From positions 1-64,000 of the forward strand of contig CAJQKB010000090.1 in assembly GCA_905478775.1 (NCBI GenBank): a stretch of DNA of 64,000 bases. The letters run 5' to 3'. The position numbers and the translations under genes are program-made. The stretch is from an uncultured Opitutales bacterium. GTDB lineage: Bacteria; Verrucomicrobiota; Verrucomicrobiia; Opitutales; Seribacteraceae. Each line of letters opens with the position of its first letter. The first letter of the stretch is position 1. Below, in pieces: positions 43,717-52,893 of this stretch. A model generated the notes under the pieces. That model did no database searches and was not told where the DNA came from. It saw only the letters and a list, made by a program, of their open reading frames with translations.

Positions 43717-46077
43717 GGAATTATAATCAGGAAGTTCCTTTTCCTCTTTCGGTTTGTTAATGGCTCCGAAACCGAAAAATCGTAATATTGGCGTGGAGTA
43801 TGCTAGCCCTATAATAATCAATTGGGACACGATGAAGGCCATAAGATAATCAAATGCCTTATCCATAAACCCATAGGAGTGAAGCCCAACACCAAGCATA
43901 TTGGTTCCGAACCAAGACCAGGAGGTGACCACATTTCCAAAAATTGCAATGCAGGCAAGACCTTTGGTTTTCGCGATCCCAGAAAAGCGGGCATGGAGAA
44001 GGAGTGCATTCCAGATTACAATCAATAGGGCACCATTTTCCTTGGCATCCCAACCCCAAAATCTTCCCCATGACTGATCTGCCCAAATTCCCCCAAGAAT
44101 AGTTCCCACCAGGCTGAATAGTAGTGAGAAACAGGTGATACCGTAAATCATTGAGTCTAAAGTTTTTTTCAACTTTTTTTCCGGTTTTTTGAAAACAAAA
44201 CAACCGAGGTGATAAAAAACGTAAGCAATCCCAAGAAAACCGGCTAGGTAGGTCGTGGAGTAGCCAATACTTATGCAGACCACATGAGTAGCTAGCCAAA
44301 AGTTGGAATCCAGTACTGCGCGCATCATTTCCATCGTGTCACCCGTTGGATTGAGTGATGCATCCAAGCTTAGGCTGTGGGCAATTACCAAGCTGCCAAA
44401 TCCGATCAGGGCACCCATCGCCGAGGCTATTCCCAGTCGGATATATTTTTCAGTAGCCAGGCAGAGCAGAACGGAAGCCCATCCAATAAAGAGGGCGGAA
44501 GAATATAAATTAGTAACCGGGGGGCGACCTTCAATCCACATTCTCGCTACCAATCCAAAAGTATGACAAAAGAATACTATGATGGTTAAATAATATGCTG
44601 CATTACGAAGCGATTTAACCATTGCAGAGTCCCCTAGAAGTGCTGCACAAAACCAGGAGAAGCTGGCAACCAAGAATATCAGACCGTATGCAATTGCGCT
44701 TCGGTAAAATGGTTCAAACCCGTTGAAAGTTTTTTCAAAAGAGAGTGTGGATGTGGCTGAACCTGCACGAAGTGTAATTAATTGATACATTTCAGTGACA
44801 AGATTATTGAATTTTTCGAAATGGTTACCCTGATACGCGAGTGCAAGCTCCTCGTATTGGAGGATAATTGGATCCACTCCTTCTTTTACTTTAATGGCTT
44901 CGGCATACTGGACAGCAAAGAGTGCGGAAGGATTGAGCTTTTCATTCTCTTTGATGTATTCAACTCTTTCCTTGAGAGAAGTTCTGTCCAAAGAAAGGAG
45001 TTCTCTTAAAATAAGGGCAAATTGTCCGGGGTCCATATTTTGTTTTTCCCTTGATTCGAGAGGTTCTGCCCCAACAAGAGATTCAGTAACTTTCAACCAT
45101 TTTCCATCACCCTCTGAAATGATGGGTGGTATGGGAAGAAATTCAGTCCATAAATTGGCTTGGTTATAGCGGTCCACGAAGAATACCACCTTGGCGAACT
45201 CTTCACTTCCTAGTTTTACTACCGATGGATTTTGGGACAACTTAGCAGTCAACTCACGAAACCTTATAAATTCATCGCTTACCGCACGGTCCCGTTCAGG
45301 ATCATACACTAATTCAGTAACTCCTAATTGCTTCAATACCTCGGTACGATCCGGCGTAGTGGGAGGGGAAAGGGAATGTTTCAGCTTTTTATAGATGAGG
45401 AGCGACCCATAAAGTTCGATAATGTTTTGTTGAAAGCTGTCCCGAAGTTCGCTTTCTACTTCCCCTGCTTTCCTCGCAGAGGAATCGATGTTAGAAAGAA
45501 AAGGTTTAAGTTCTTCGTAGGAATAATGTTTTCCATTCGTGCTCAACTTTTGACTAAGTAGCCCCAGGACTTGGTCGTGATCGATAAGAAATGTTTTTAG
45601 TTTATCTGCTTTTTCAGGTGCGAAGAGAACCTGAGCAAGCCAATCAACTGCTTGCACTTCGACCGCGACTACTTCGACACCGTTTTGTGGTATTTTTACT
45701 TTTTTTAACTTTTTGTACTCTTTTAAAATGTCTACCTGTTCTTCACTAAGTGAATTTCCCGATTTTTTCTGTTGAGTTATATTATCTATTTCCTCCGACT
45801 CCTCTTTTTCCAGAACTCGAAGCGCAGTTCGTTTATTTCGGAGAACAAGCAGGATATTTCGAGCTACACTGTCGAGTGGTTTAACCCTTCCGCCACGCAG
45901 CACAGGGAGTTGGGAGAAAGAGTCCAGATTAAACGATTCATTGGATTCGATTGTGCTTGGATCACCGGAGCTTAGAAAGTCAAAGATTGATGCCTTAGTC
46001 CAGGTGTTTGGCAAAAAGGAAATATACAAACCTAAGAAAAGGATAACGGAGAAAACAATGGTATGGAGTTTGAACAT
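43708..46077 (-). CDS. ccsA: cytochrome c biogenesis protein CcsA/CcmF/ResC family
   Basis: A 789-residue membrane protein. The first 440 residues form a long extracytoplasmic region after an N-terminal helix. From about 465 there are repeated membrane helices and the WWD haem-handling motif (WADQSWGRFWGWDAKENGALL), followed by WNALLLHARF. Conserved histidines occur in helices on both sides (FWLATHVVCISIGYSTTYLAGF; GVGLHSYGFMDKAFD). With ResB it would export haem and attach it to apocytochrome c by the System II pathway. It starts one base after the resB stop, so the two are co-translated. The large N-terminal domain is typical of PVC-group and Bacteroidetes versions. Its 3' end overlaps the convergent gene. 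Confidence 0.92.
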   Translation of the reverse strand: MFKLHTIVFSVILFLGLYISFLPNTWTKASIFDFLSSGDPSTIESNESFNLDSFSQLPVLRGGRVKPLDSVARNILLVLRNKRTALRVLEKEESEEIDNITQQKKSGNSLSEEQVDILKEYKKLKKVKIPQNGVEVVAVEVQAVDWLAQVLFAPEKADKLKTFLIDHDQVLGLLSQKLSTNGKHYSYEELKPFLSNIDSSARKAGEVESELRDSFQQNIIELYGSLLIYKKLKHSLSPPTTPDRTEVLKQLGVTELVYDPERDRAVSDEFIRFRELTAKLSQNPSVVKLGSEEFAKVVFFVDRYNQANLWTEFLPIPPIISEGDGKWLKVTESLVGAEPLESREKQNMDPGQFALILRELLSLDRTSLKERVEYIKENEKLNPSALFAVQYAEAIKVKEGVDPIILQYEELALAYQGNHFEKFNNLVTEMYQLITLRAGSATSTLSFEKTFNGFEPFYRSAIAYGLIFLVASFSWFCAALLGDSAMVKSLRNAAYYLTIIVFFCHTFGLVARMWIEGRPPVTNLYSSALFIGWASVLLCLATEKYIRLGIASAMGALIGFGSLVIAHSLSLDASLNPTGDTMEMMRAVLDSNFWLATHVVCISIGYSTTYLAGFLGIAYVFYHLGCFVFKKPEKKLKKTLDSMIYGITCFSLLFSLVGTILGGIWADQSWGRFWGWDAKENGALLIVIWNALLLHARFSGIAKTKGLACIAIFGNVVTSWSWFGTNMLGVGLHSYGFMDKAFDYLMAFIVSQLIIIGLAYSTPILRFFGFGAINKPKEEKELPDYNSLD

Positions 46078-46078
46078 A

Positions 46079-47356
46079 TTACGCTTTCGCAGGAGTTTTC
46101 GAATTTTTCCTCAGAAATTTAAATAAGTGGAAACTAAATTGCCAAAGCATTCCTATCGAAACTAATATACAGGCAATGTAAGGAACAAGCCAACTGGGGT
46201 TACTGATCACCTGAAAGACAGTGTAGTTAGCAGAATCATTCATTTGGTACTGGTAAAAGGTCTTCCCTCCATGGCGCAGCGGGGTGTTCATGTAGACTAA
46301 TGCCCGGCGTGTTTGATTTTCATCGAGGTGTAACTTGATGTCGCTTTCAAAATTAAAAGGTATTTCGGTACCTTGGTAATTTTCATGCTCAATATCGAGA
46401 AGTTCGATTGAAAAGGGAAGATATTCCCGCTTCTGTCGGAGAGTGATTCCCCATAGTTTTCCATTGTGTCGGATAGATTGAAAGGAAAGGTCAGCGAGCT
46501 TGGGCGATATCTGAGACCATACATGACTGCCAGCGGGGTGAGAAATCGTCATCCAATTCCCGAGGCTTTTTCCTTGGTCAGTCAGTTCAAATACTAAGTA
46601 TCCAAAATTCATTCCATCGCCACTAAAGTCTTCATCTTTATCGGTAATATTCAAATTGGCAGATTGCCCAACCCCTCGGTTTACCATTTCTGCAATTTTT
46701 GACTTGGGCGTTCCCGGAGCAACAAAGTCAAAATTACAGTTCACTCCAAAATGATGAACTTTGAGAGTAAAGGGAAGAGATTGATCTATCAATGTACCGC
46801 CTTTTTCCAAAAGATTTTGGGGAATAGTAACCACTCGTTCCTGGTCTGGGTCAGTCACATTGCGCAGGGCAAGTTCAACTCCATGAAATCGCTCGATGTA
46901 ATTACTACGTTCGCCTTTATTAATGGTCATGCGCGATTCTTCCTGAATTGCCTGAGTCACTAGTTGACCGACAAGGAGAAGAATAATTCCCAAGTGAATG
47001 AGCTGAATTCCAATTTTCTTTCCGGTCCATTGAAAACGAACAATATAGGCGGCGGTCAGATTAATAATAAGGAGCCCACCCAAAAGATAGCCACCAGGAA
47101 TTGGTAAAGGCAGACTGTGTAAATATTCTCCACCCCAGAACTTTTCAGGGTAATACCAAATACCATAAAAAGATTCAAAATATTCTGCAAGGGCTCCTCG
47201 AATTCCAATCCTTACCTGTTCGAGAGTAGCCACGAAAATAAGAATCATGGATAAGCTCAAGAGCGTAATGGTCAGTCGAAGAGATGCAAAAGGGATGAGG
47301 AAGCTGAAATTTTTCCTTCGTTGGCTGAGTGAATTTTTTCGTTTTGATTCTTTCAT
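46079..47356 (-). CDS. resB: cytochrome c biogenesis protein ResB
   Basis: A 425-residue membrane protein with helices near 22-42, 85-105, 116-137 and 390-412, flanking a large periplasmic domain. ResB features include LRLTITLLSLSMILIFVATLEQ at the start, the GIQLIHLGIILLLVGQLVTQ helix with its conserved His and the closing NPSWLVPYIACILVSIGMLWQF. In System II, ResB pairs with CcsA to bring haem to apocytochrome c. A lipoprotein gene ends 2 bases upstream and ccsA begins one base downstream, so the three form a compact operon. No thioredoxin-type partner such as ResA is seen in this window. Confidence 0.88.
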   Translation of the reverse strand: MKESKRKNSLSQRRKNFSFLIPFASLRLTITLLSLSMILIFVATLEQVRIGIRGALAEYFESFYGIWYYPEKFWGGEYLHSLPLPIPGGYLLGGLLIINLTAAYIVRFQWTGKKIGIQLIHLGIILLLVGQLVTQAIQEESRMTINKGERSNYIERFHGVELALRNVTDPDQERVVTIPQNLLEKGGTLIDQSLPFTLKVHHFGVNCNFDFVAPGTPKSKIAEMVNRGVGQSANLNITDKDEDFSGDGMNFGYLVFELTDQGKSLGNWMTISHPAGSHVWSQISPKLADLSFQSIRHNGKLWGITLRQKREYLPFSIELLDIEHENYQGTEIPFNFESDIKLHLDENQTRRALVYMNTPLRHGGKTFYQYQMNDSANYTVFQVISNPSWLVPYIACILVSIGMLWQFSFHLFKFLRKNSKTPAKA

Positions 47357-47358
47357 TT

Positions 47359-48426
47359 CTATTCAGTCTCCCCTCGTAGTGAGATAGAATTAAGAAAAGA
47401 GATAAAGTTACTCTTTTCTTTTTCAGCAAGTGTGCGGTTTCCAATTAATTTGAAAAACCACGACTCTTTTTCTAAAAAGAGAGTACCAGCTAGAACTGCT
47501 TTTTCTTCTCCGTAGGCTTCGACTAAATGAGCGGAGTTTCCCGCCAGGGTAATGGAGCTACAGTACTGGTCGAGGGAAGCCTCTTGGATTGGGGCGAGAT
47601 CAATCTGTCCAATCCATCTGTTCACATTCGCAAGTAATCCACCCACGTCACCGGGGAAAGAAGTCACTGAAATATCTAGCTGCGTTCCATTGGGACCCGC
47701 TACTTTATAACTTCCGATTCTCATCGAAGAGGCCTTGCCTTCACTCCAAGTGGAGGGTTTTGACCAAGACCAAGGATTTTTGGGTGGTTTGGCTGAGTTG
47801 GTATTTCCCGTTTTGGGCAACGGGGCAGGCGATCTGGCAAGGATCGGCTTATTTTTCTCAGACCGGAGGGAGCAGGATTCAAGAAACTGAATAAAATTTT
47901 CCGATTCTTTCAGTACCAATTTTTGATCTGCGATAAAGGGAAAGAGCCATGTGTCTTTATCCTGCCTTAACAATGCGAGCAGAGCAGTTCGCGGTGGTGA
48001 GGATGCAGTTTCTACTTTGCTATTGAGATACACCCATTCAAAGGTTCGATCCCCTATTTTTTTTTCCTGTAAAAAAGGGGTTAGATTTTCTTGATTAAAA
48101 GGGGGGTATCCCATTTCGCGTCCAAACATATTTGCCACATCAACAGTGGATACATTTTCCCGAAATGGCATAACTCCAATTCGTCCTTGCGGACCGCTTT
48201 TCGTTTTTACATGAAAAGAACCTGCCATGGGTCCTGATAAGTCAGGGTTTTCTCCCCAGTTTGGAGGGAGTTTCCAGGATACAATGGGTCCGTCATATTC
48301 AGATGGAATGGAGAAGGATTCGATCTTTGGTTCCTCAGAACAAGATAGAATAAATAGGAGTACAGGAAGAGGGTACAGAAACCGAAAGAGGGTGTAATTA
48401 AAATTTTGGATCAAGGTCGAAAGCAT
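47359..48426 (-). CDS. lipoprotein with a duplicated domain, first gene of the resB-ccsA operon
   Basis: A 355-residue protein with a lipoprotein signal (LPVLLFILSC), giving a lipidated Cys near residue 29. The mature part has two similar halves. One contains VSWKLPPNWGENP then GSFHVKTKSGPQGRIGVMPF and the other WSKPSTWSEGKASSMRIGSYKVAGPNG and then LDISVTSFPGDV; each ends in a helical segment that includes 'SNFISFL' or 'ENFIQFL'. They are joined by a proline-rich linker. The pattern of a 'W...P..W' start and a GxxGxL strand suggests an ancient duplication of one domain. Its position 2 bases before resB implies a link to cytochrome c maturation or respiration. I do not recognise the family. 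Confidence 0.7.
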   Translation of the reverse strand: MLSTLIQNFNYTLFRFLYPLPVLLFILSCSEEPKIESFSIPSEYDGPIVSWKLPPNWGENPDLSGPMAGSFHVKTKSGPQGRIGVMPFRENVSTVDVANMFGREMGYPPFNQENLTPFLQEKKIGDRTFEWVYLNSKVETASSPPRTALLALLRQDKDTWLFPFIADQKLVLKESENFIQFLESCSLRSEKNKPILARSPAPLPKTGNTNSAKPPKNPWSWSKPSTWSEGKASSMRIGSYKVAGPNGTQLDISVTSFPGDVGGLLANVNRWIGQIDLAPIQEASLDQYCSSITLAGNSAHLVEAYGEEKAVLAGTLFLEKESWFFKLIGNRTLAEKEKSNFISFLNSISLRGETE

Positions 48427-48518
48427 AGTAGTTTAATTTTCCTTTTTGAGCAAAGGAGATGACTCAGGTTTATAATTCTATGAAAATAAACTTTCGAGGC
48501 AAGCGTGGGGAGCCAAAA

Positions 48519-49622
48519 TCATGCATTACATTTGAAGAGGGTGACATCCCCATCTGCAAAAATGTATTCTTTTCCTTCTAGCCTAAGTTTACCCGCCTCT
48601 CTTGCCGCTTGCATTGAACCTGCTTCGAGCAGTTCATCATAGGAAACCACCTCCGCTTTGATAAAAGATTTTTCAAAATCAGTGTGAATTACTCCGGCAC
48701 ATTGAGGGGCGGTCATTCCTTTTTTGAATGTCCATGCTCTGGCTTCCTTCTCTCCAGCGGTTAAGAATGACGCGAGTCCGAGCAAATTGTAGGAGGATTG
48801 GATTAATGTGGATACTCCGGAGTCAGAAACTCCAATTGCTTCGAGGTATTCTGCTACATCATCCTCTCCCAATTCGGATAGTTCTTCCTCCATTTTAGCC
48901 GAAATCACACAGGAGTCAGCATCCTGTTGTTCGGCCGCCCAATTCCTAAGGTTAGTCACATGTACATTCGTGGAAAAGTCTGCTAATTCATCTTCTTTCA
49001 CATTACAGGCATAGAGCATGGGTTTTGAACTCAGTAGGCAAAAACTGGGAAGTCTTTTAACTTCATCTTCATCCATTTCTAAAAGGTTGGCAGGTTTTCC
49101 CTCGTCTAAATGCGGAATCAACTTCTCTAGTAGAGCGACATTTGCCTCCGCATCCTTGTCGTTTCCCCGTGCTTTCTTGGCGTTCTTTTGTAATTGGCTT
49201 GAAACGGAATCTGCATCCGCTAAAACTAACTCCGTCAATATGACCTCGGCATCATTCACTGGGTCGACTCGGCCCATATTATGAATAATATCTTCATCTT
49301 CGAAGCAACGGACCACATGAACAATTGCATCGACCTCACGAACATTTGCGAGAAATTTATTGCCTAAGCCTTCGCCTTTGCTTGCTCCTGCAACGAGACC
49401 GGCGATATCAACCATTTCGATTGCGGCAGGTATAATGGTTTGTGTCCCTGCGATTTTCGCCAGGCGCGTAAGTCGATCATCGGGTACCTGAACTACGCCC
49501 ACATTTGGATCGATGGTGCAAAAAGGATAATTTGCCGCCTCTGCTTTACGGCTTTTAGTAAGGGCATTAAAAAGAGTACTCTTGCCTACATTAGGTAGGC
49601 CAACAATTCCGGATTGTAACAT
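48519..49622 (-). CDS. ychF: redox-regulated ATPase YchF (Obg family)
   Basis: A 367-residue P-loop protein of the standard length. The P-loop GLPNVGKSTLFNAL is at residues 7-20, followed by ANYPFCTIDPNVGVV and VDIAGLVAGASKGEGLGNKFL, which are the YchF signatures. The C-terminal TGS/ubiquitin-like domain (AWTFKKGMTAPQCAGVIHTDF) is complete. YchF hydrolyses ATP and associates with ribosomes. A consensus-like promoter is present upstream of the ATG. Confidence 0.96.
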   Translation of the reverse strand: MLQSGIVGLPNVGKSTLFNALTKSRKAEAANYPFCTIDPNVGVVQVPDDRLTRLAKIAGTQTIIPAAIEMVDIAGLVAGASKGEGLGNKFLANVREVDAIVHVVRCFEDEDIIHNMGRVDPVNDAEVILTELVLADADSVSSQLQKNAKKARGNDKDAEANVALLEKLIPHLDEGKPANLLEMDEDEVKRLPSFCLLSSKPMLYACNVKEDELADFSTNVHVTNLRNWAAEQQDADSCVISAKMEEELSELGEDDVAEYLEAIGVSDSGVSTLIQSSYNLLGLASFLTAGEKEARAWTFKKGMTAPQCAGVIHTDFEKSFIKAEVVSYDELLEAGSMQAAREAGKLRLEGKEYIFADGDVTLFKCNA

Positions 49623-49640
49623 AATATTAAAAAACCGCTG

Positions 49641-49669
49641 ATTATGTCTTGAGTTGGATGATTGGTCAA
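49641..49669 (-). promoter_or_regulatory. sigma-70-type promoter of ychF
   Basis: Read on the minus strand: TTGACC (49669-49664), an exact 17-base spacer, then CATAAT (49646-49641), a five-of-six -10. It lies 19 bases upstream of the ychF ATG at 49622, so the leader would be short. It is among the best consensus matches in the window. Confidence 0.55.
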
Positions 49670-49701
49670 GAAAGCTCGGTTGATTATTGTGTGCTTTCTC
49701 A

Positions 49702-49729
49702 TTGACGGAATTGTGTACTTCTTTAGATA
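49702..49729 (+). promoter_or_regulatory. probable promoter of the tRNA-His gene
   Basis: TTGACG at 49702-49707, a 16-base spacer, and TAGATA at 49724-49729, ending 14 bases before the first base of the tRNA. This is the usual distance for a tRNA promoter with a short 5' leader. It is back-to-back with the ychF promoter. Confidence 0.45.
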
Positions 49730-49743
49730 TAGAGCTCTTATAT

Positions 49744-49821
49744 GGCGATAGTAGCTCAGTTGGTTAGAGCATCGGCTTGTGGTGCCGAGGGTCGCCGGTT
49801 CGAATCCGGTCTGTCGCCCCA
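49744..49821 (+). tRNA. tRNA-His (anticodon GTG)
   Basis: A complete cloverleaf. The extra G-1 of tRNA-His is at 49744 and pairs with C73 at 49818. The acceptor stem is GCGATAG with CTGTCGC, and the D-stem is GCTC/GAGC. The anticodon loop TTGTGGT gives GTG, and the T-loop is TTCGAAT. The 3' CCA is encoded at 49819-49821. It lies between ychF and an alpha/beta hydrolase gene. Confidence 0.97.
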
Positions 49822-49832
49822 TCCCTTTCTTC

Positions 49833-50699
49833 TTGAGGTTATCAACTACATTTTACCTTTTTATTGTACCGCTTTTTGTAAGTGGAATTTTAAATGCTGT
49901 TCCTTCCTTATTTCCCCAAAGCAAGGACACTAAAGAAACCTTAAATCTTCCTTATGGGAGTGATCCCAGGCAAATTCTTGATGTGGTGAGTTCTGAAAAG
50001 TGCCATGATTCTCCGGTGATTATTTTTACTCACGGTGGAAGTTGGCGATGGGGACAAAAAGACTATCACCGGGAAATTGGTAAACAATTTGCGCGAAAAG
50101 GAATCGTGTTCACTACGATTAATTACAGACTTTATCCCGCCGTTCGTTTCCCCGCTTTTCCAAAAGATGTTGCGTTAGCCGTAAAATGGGTAAGAGAAAA
50201 TATTGCCCAATTTGGCGGAGACCGAAATAAGATCTTCTTAATGGGTCATTCTGCGGGTGCACACAGCATAAGTTTAGTTGGCCTTGATTCAAAATACCTC
50301 AGTGAATTAGGGGGTAACTTAGATTGGATAAAAGGGGTGATCCCGATGTCCTGTCCTTTTCAATTTGAACCCTCGAAAGAATTTCTCTACCGGGATCTTT
50401 TTCCTTCGGAATTCGATGTTTCTCTGTTCATGCCAATGGGAATTAAAGTCGAGGGAGAAATCCCCTCTTTTTTCATTATGCACGGCTTTTTTGATCCCAT
50501 TATTCCGCATGAATTGGCGACTGAATTCGCTGAAAAATTAAGAAGTGCAGGGGGACATGCCCAGACTAGGATTTATCATTCTCACGGACATTTTTCTTTG
50601 GTGAGACGAACTACTTCCTGGCACATTTGGCCTACTCCTTTACTGACCGATGTGGTTTCTTTTATTGATTCTGAATCTCCGTCCACCAGGAAGAATTAA
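49833..50699 (+). CDS. exported alpha/beta hydrolase (BD-FAE/esterase type)
   Basis: A frame open from inside the tRNA gene encodes an esterase-like alpha/beta hydrolase. A start inside the tRNA is implausible, so I chose a TTG at 49833, which begins a signal peptide (TTFYLFIVPLFVSGILNA); this start is tentative. Features are the oxyanion-hole motif HGGSW (ITHGGSW-type), the nucleophile elbow GHSAGAH, the acid in HGFFDPIIP and the His in HSHGHFS, so the catalytic triad is complete. The family cuts ester bonds such as those on decorated polysaccharides. Its end converges on waaA, and the two stop codons overlap. Confidence 0.8.
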   Translation: MRLSTTFYLFIVPLFVSGILNAVPSLFPQSKDTKETLNLPYGSDPRQILDVVSSEKCHDSPVIIFTHGGSWRWGQKDYHREIGKQFARKGIVFTTINYRLYPAVRFPAFPKDVALAVKWVRENIAQFGGDRNKIFLMGHSAGAHSISLVGLDSKYLSELGGNLDWIKGVIPMSCPFQFEPSKEFLYRDLFPSEFDVSLFMPMGIKVEGEIPSFFIMHGFFDPIIPHELATEFAEKLRSAGGHAQTRIYHSHGHFSLVRRTTSWHIWPTPLLTDVVSFIDSESPSTRKN

Positions 50700-51985
50700 T
50701 TTTTGCAGAATTCCAAGAGTTTATCTATCGTTTTCTCTGTAGGTGATCCCTGTTCTTGCCTCCATTTCAATCCGGCTTTTTTCATTTGAAGTCTCAGTTC
50801 TTCATTTTCAATTAGAGAATGAAGGTGTTCCATGACTGACTCAATCGAGTCTCCCTGTTGAGCGGCTCCGCAAATTACTAATTCTTGGCAAGTTTCTGGA
50901 AAATTTGTGCAGGCAGGGCCAATGACCAAAGGAATTCCCATTGAAACCGGTTCGATTGGGTTTTGTCCTTCATCACGTGGGGGGAGAGTTTTTCCGAGAA
51001 AGCCAATATCAGCGCCCTCGATTAAATCAATAAGTTCGCCCGTTGTATCGGCCAGATAAACAATGCATTCACTCGTGTTATTCGATGGAAGGGTTCTTTG
51101 CCGATAGGTAAAAGAAAAAGCAGATAGCGTGCTTTTTACCTCATTTCTTCTTTCTGCATGCCTGGGGATAAGAAGAAGTCGGGCATCAATCTTCGTTTGG
51201 CGAATTTTTTGCAATACATCCAAGAGTAGTTTTTCTTCACCCGGCCATGTCGAGATTCCGGCCAGTACGAGAGAGGAGGCAGGAAACCCGAGTTCTTTTT
51301 TCCTCTGGTCTTTCTTCGAATCAGAGGGTGGGGTGGCAGGAGAAATATCAATTTTTAGGTTTCCCGTGGAAAAAGTGTTATCCTTAGCGACTCCAATTTC
51401 CTGCCACCTTTTTTCTTGAGTTGCCGAGGCGGCGAGGATTTGTAAGTGCTTTGGAATCAATAAATTTTGGAAAATGCCCAACTTACGAAGTCGATTATAA
51501 GATCGATCCGACAACCGGCCGTTGATAATGCAAAATGGAATCCCTTTCTTTTTTGCTTGGTACATATGTTCGGGCCAAAGTTCACTATCCACGCAAATCG
51601 CAAGGTCGGGTTTGATTCGAGACCAGGTGAGCCATGAAAAGGGGAACCAATCGAGGGGGAATGGACCGGAGGCGAGGAGTTCTTTTGAATATTTTTGCTC
51701 AGCAATTTTCTGCCCGGTACTAGTTGTACCACTGAGTACAATTTCAAAATTTGAACTGGAAAGAAAAGAGTGAAGGATTGAGTGGATAGAAGACAGTTCA
51801 CCCACACTGACTGCTTGAATCCAAATTCTTGTTCGTTTTGAATCTTTGTCCGGTAGCCGTGGCCAGAAACCGAGGCGGTATTTCAATTTTTTACCATAGC
51901 CTCCCCGTTTAATCATCCTCTTTAAATAATAGGGAGAGAGGATCAGAAAAAAAACAGGATAGATAATACGATAAAGAAAAATCAC
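50696..51985 (-). CDS. waaA: 3-deoxy-D-manno-octulosonic acid (Kdo) transferase
   Basis: A 429-residue glycosyltransferase of the GT-30 family. Features are an N-terminal membrane anchor, RRGGYGKKLKYRLGFWP-like opening (KRGGYGKKLKYRLG), WIQAVSVGELSS with the conserved Glu, VLSGTTSTGQKIA, and CVDSELWPEHM followed by INGRLSDRSYNR. The C-terminal half has the nucleotide-sugar part (IDLIEGADIGFLGKTL, NPIEPVSMGIPLVIGP). It adds Kdo to lipid A on the inner face of the cytoplasmic membrane. Its presence shows a lipopolysaccharide-type outer membrane, so the organism is Gram-negative. It is divergent to trpA and converges with the hydrolase gene. Confidence 0.93.
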   Translation of the reverse strand: MIFLYRIIYPVFFLILSPYYLKRMIKRGGYGKKLKYRLGFWPRLPDKDSKRTRIWIQAVSVGELSSIHSILHSFLSSSNFEIVLSGTTSTGQKIAEQKYSKELLASGPFPLDWFPFSWLTWSRIKPDLAICVDSELWPEHMYQAKKKGIPFCIINGRLSDRSYNRLRKLGIFQNLLIPKHLQILAASATQEKRWQEIGVAKDNTFSTGNLKIDISPATPPSDSKKDQRKKELGFPASSLVLAGISTWPGEEKLLLDVLQKIRQTKIDARLLLIPRHAERRNEVKSTLSAFSFTYRQRTLPSNNTSECIVYLADTTGELIDLIEGADIGFLGKTLPPRDEGQNPIEPVSMGIPLVIGPACTNFPETCQELVICGAAQQGDSIESVMEHLHSLIENEELRLQMKKAGLKWRQEQGSPTEKTIDKLLEFCKN

Positions 51986-52062
51986 TTAAATAAAAAGCAG
52001 TTTGGAAAGCTTTTCCATTGCCAAAAGGGCCGTTGATAAGAATAGATGCATTGTAATTACTT

Positions 52063-52875
52063 ATGGAGACTATTGATCGAATCGCGAAACTATTTTCAAG
52101 TTGCCAAGAAAAAAAGCGTGCTGCTTTTGTGGGTTATGTGTGTGCATGTGATCCCGATTTTGATACATCATTATCGGTTTGTAGAGCTTTGATTGAACGA
52201 GGAGTTGATATTTTAGAATTAGGAGTTCCCTTTTCTGACCCGCTTGCAGATGGCTTGACGAATCAATTAGCCGCACAACGTGCGTTAGAGGCGGGATGTG
52301 GTCGAGATGATGTCTTTCGCTTAGTGGAAGAGATTCGAAAGTTTTCAGAAGTACCAATTGTTTTTTATACTTATTATAATCTTATTTTTTCGCAGGGCAT
52401 CGAAGAATATGTTGCACGGTCGCGTGAGGCGGGCGTGGATGGTTTACTGACTTTGGACTTACCGCCTGAAGAAGCGAGCGAATTGGTTGCTTCATGCCGT
52501 CAGAACGGACTAAAAAATATTTTTATTATTGCTCCTACCACTCCCGAGAATCGTATTCCTACAATTGTAGAGAGTTCGTCCGGGTTTATTTATTACGTCT
52601 CAAGAGCGGGAGTTACCGGCGAGAGAAAAGATTTAGCGGATGATTTAGACATTCGAGTCACCACTATTAAAAAATACACGGATCTTCCCGTTGTGGTTGG
52701 GTTTGGAATTTCGACGCCCGAACAGGTGAGTAAAGTCAGTGCAGTTGCCGATGGGGTTGTGATTGGAAGTACACTGGTCAACTGCATCTCTGCAAATTTG
52801 GGGAATCCAGATTTAATCGTGGAAAAGATTTCTGCCCGTACTGAGTCTTTATCTACAGGTTTGTCTAAAATGTAA
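52063..52875 (+). CDS. trpA: tryptophan synthase alpha subunit
   Basis: A 270-residue TIM-barrel enzyme. The catalytic Glu is in ELGVPFSDPLADG and the Asp in PLADG at about residues 50-62. VVGFGISTPEQV and ADGVVIGSTLV are the phosphate-binding loops, and FYYVSRAGVTGE-like IYYVSRAGVTGE is diagnostic. Usually PLADGP[TV]IQ follows, but here it reads PLADGLTNQ, a minor variation. TrpA releases indole from indole-3-glycerol phosphate and channels it to TrpB. Unusually it is not with other trp genes but starts a run with miaA and nadK, 18 bases from miaA. Confidence 0.95.
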   Translation: METIDRIAKLFSSCQEKKRAAFVGYVCACDPDFDTSLSVCRALIERGVDILELGVPFSDPLADGLTNQLAAQRALEAGCGRDDVFRLVEEIRKFSEVPIVFYTYYNLIFSQGIEEYVARSREAGVDGLLTLDLPPEEASELVASCRQNGLKNIFIIAPTTPENRIPTIVESSSGFIYYVSRAGVTGERKDLADDLDIRVTTIKKYTDLPVVVGFGISTPEQVSKVSAVADGVVIGSTLVNCISANLGNPDLIVEKISARTESLSTGLSKM

Positions 52876-52893
52876 AATTGTCTTCCTTTACCG

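Noticed and set aside
49779-49832. Start of the alpha/beta hydrolase inside the tRNA-His gene.
   Set aside because: The codons overlap the anticodon and T arm of a complete tRNA. A TTG at 49833 with a signal peptide is more plausible.
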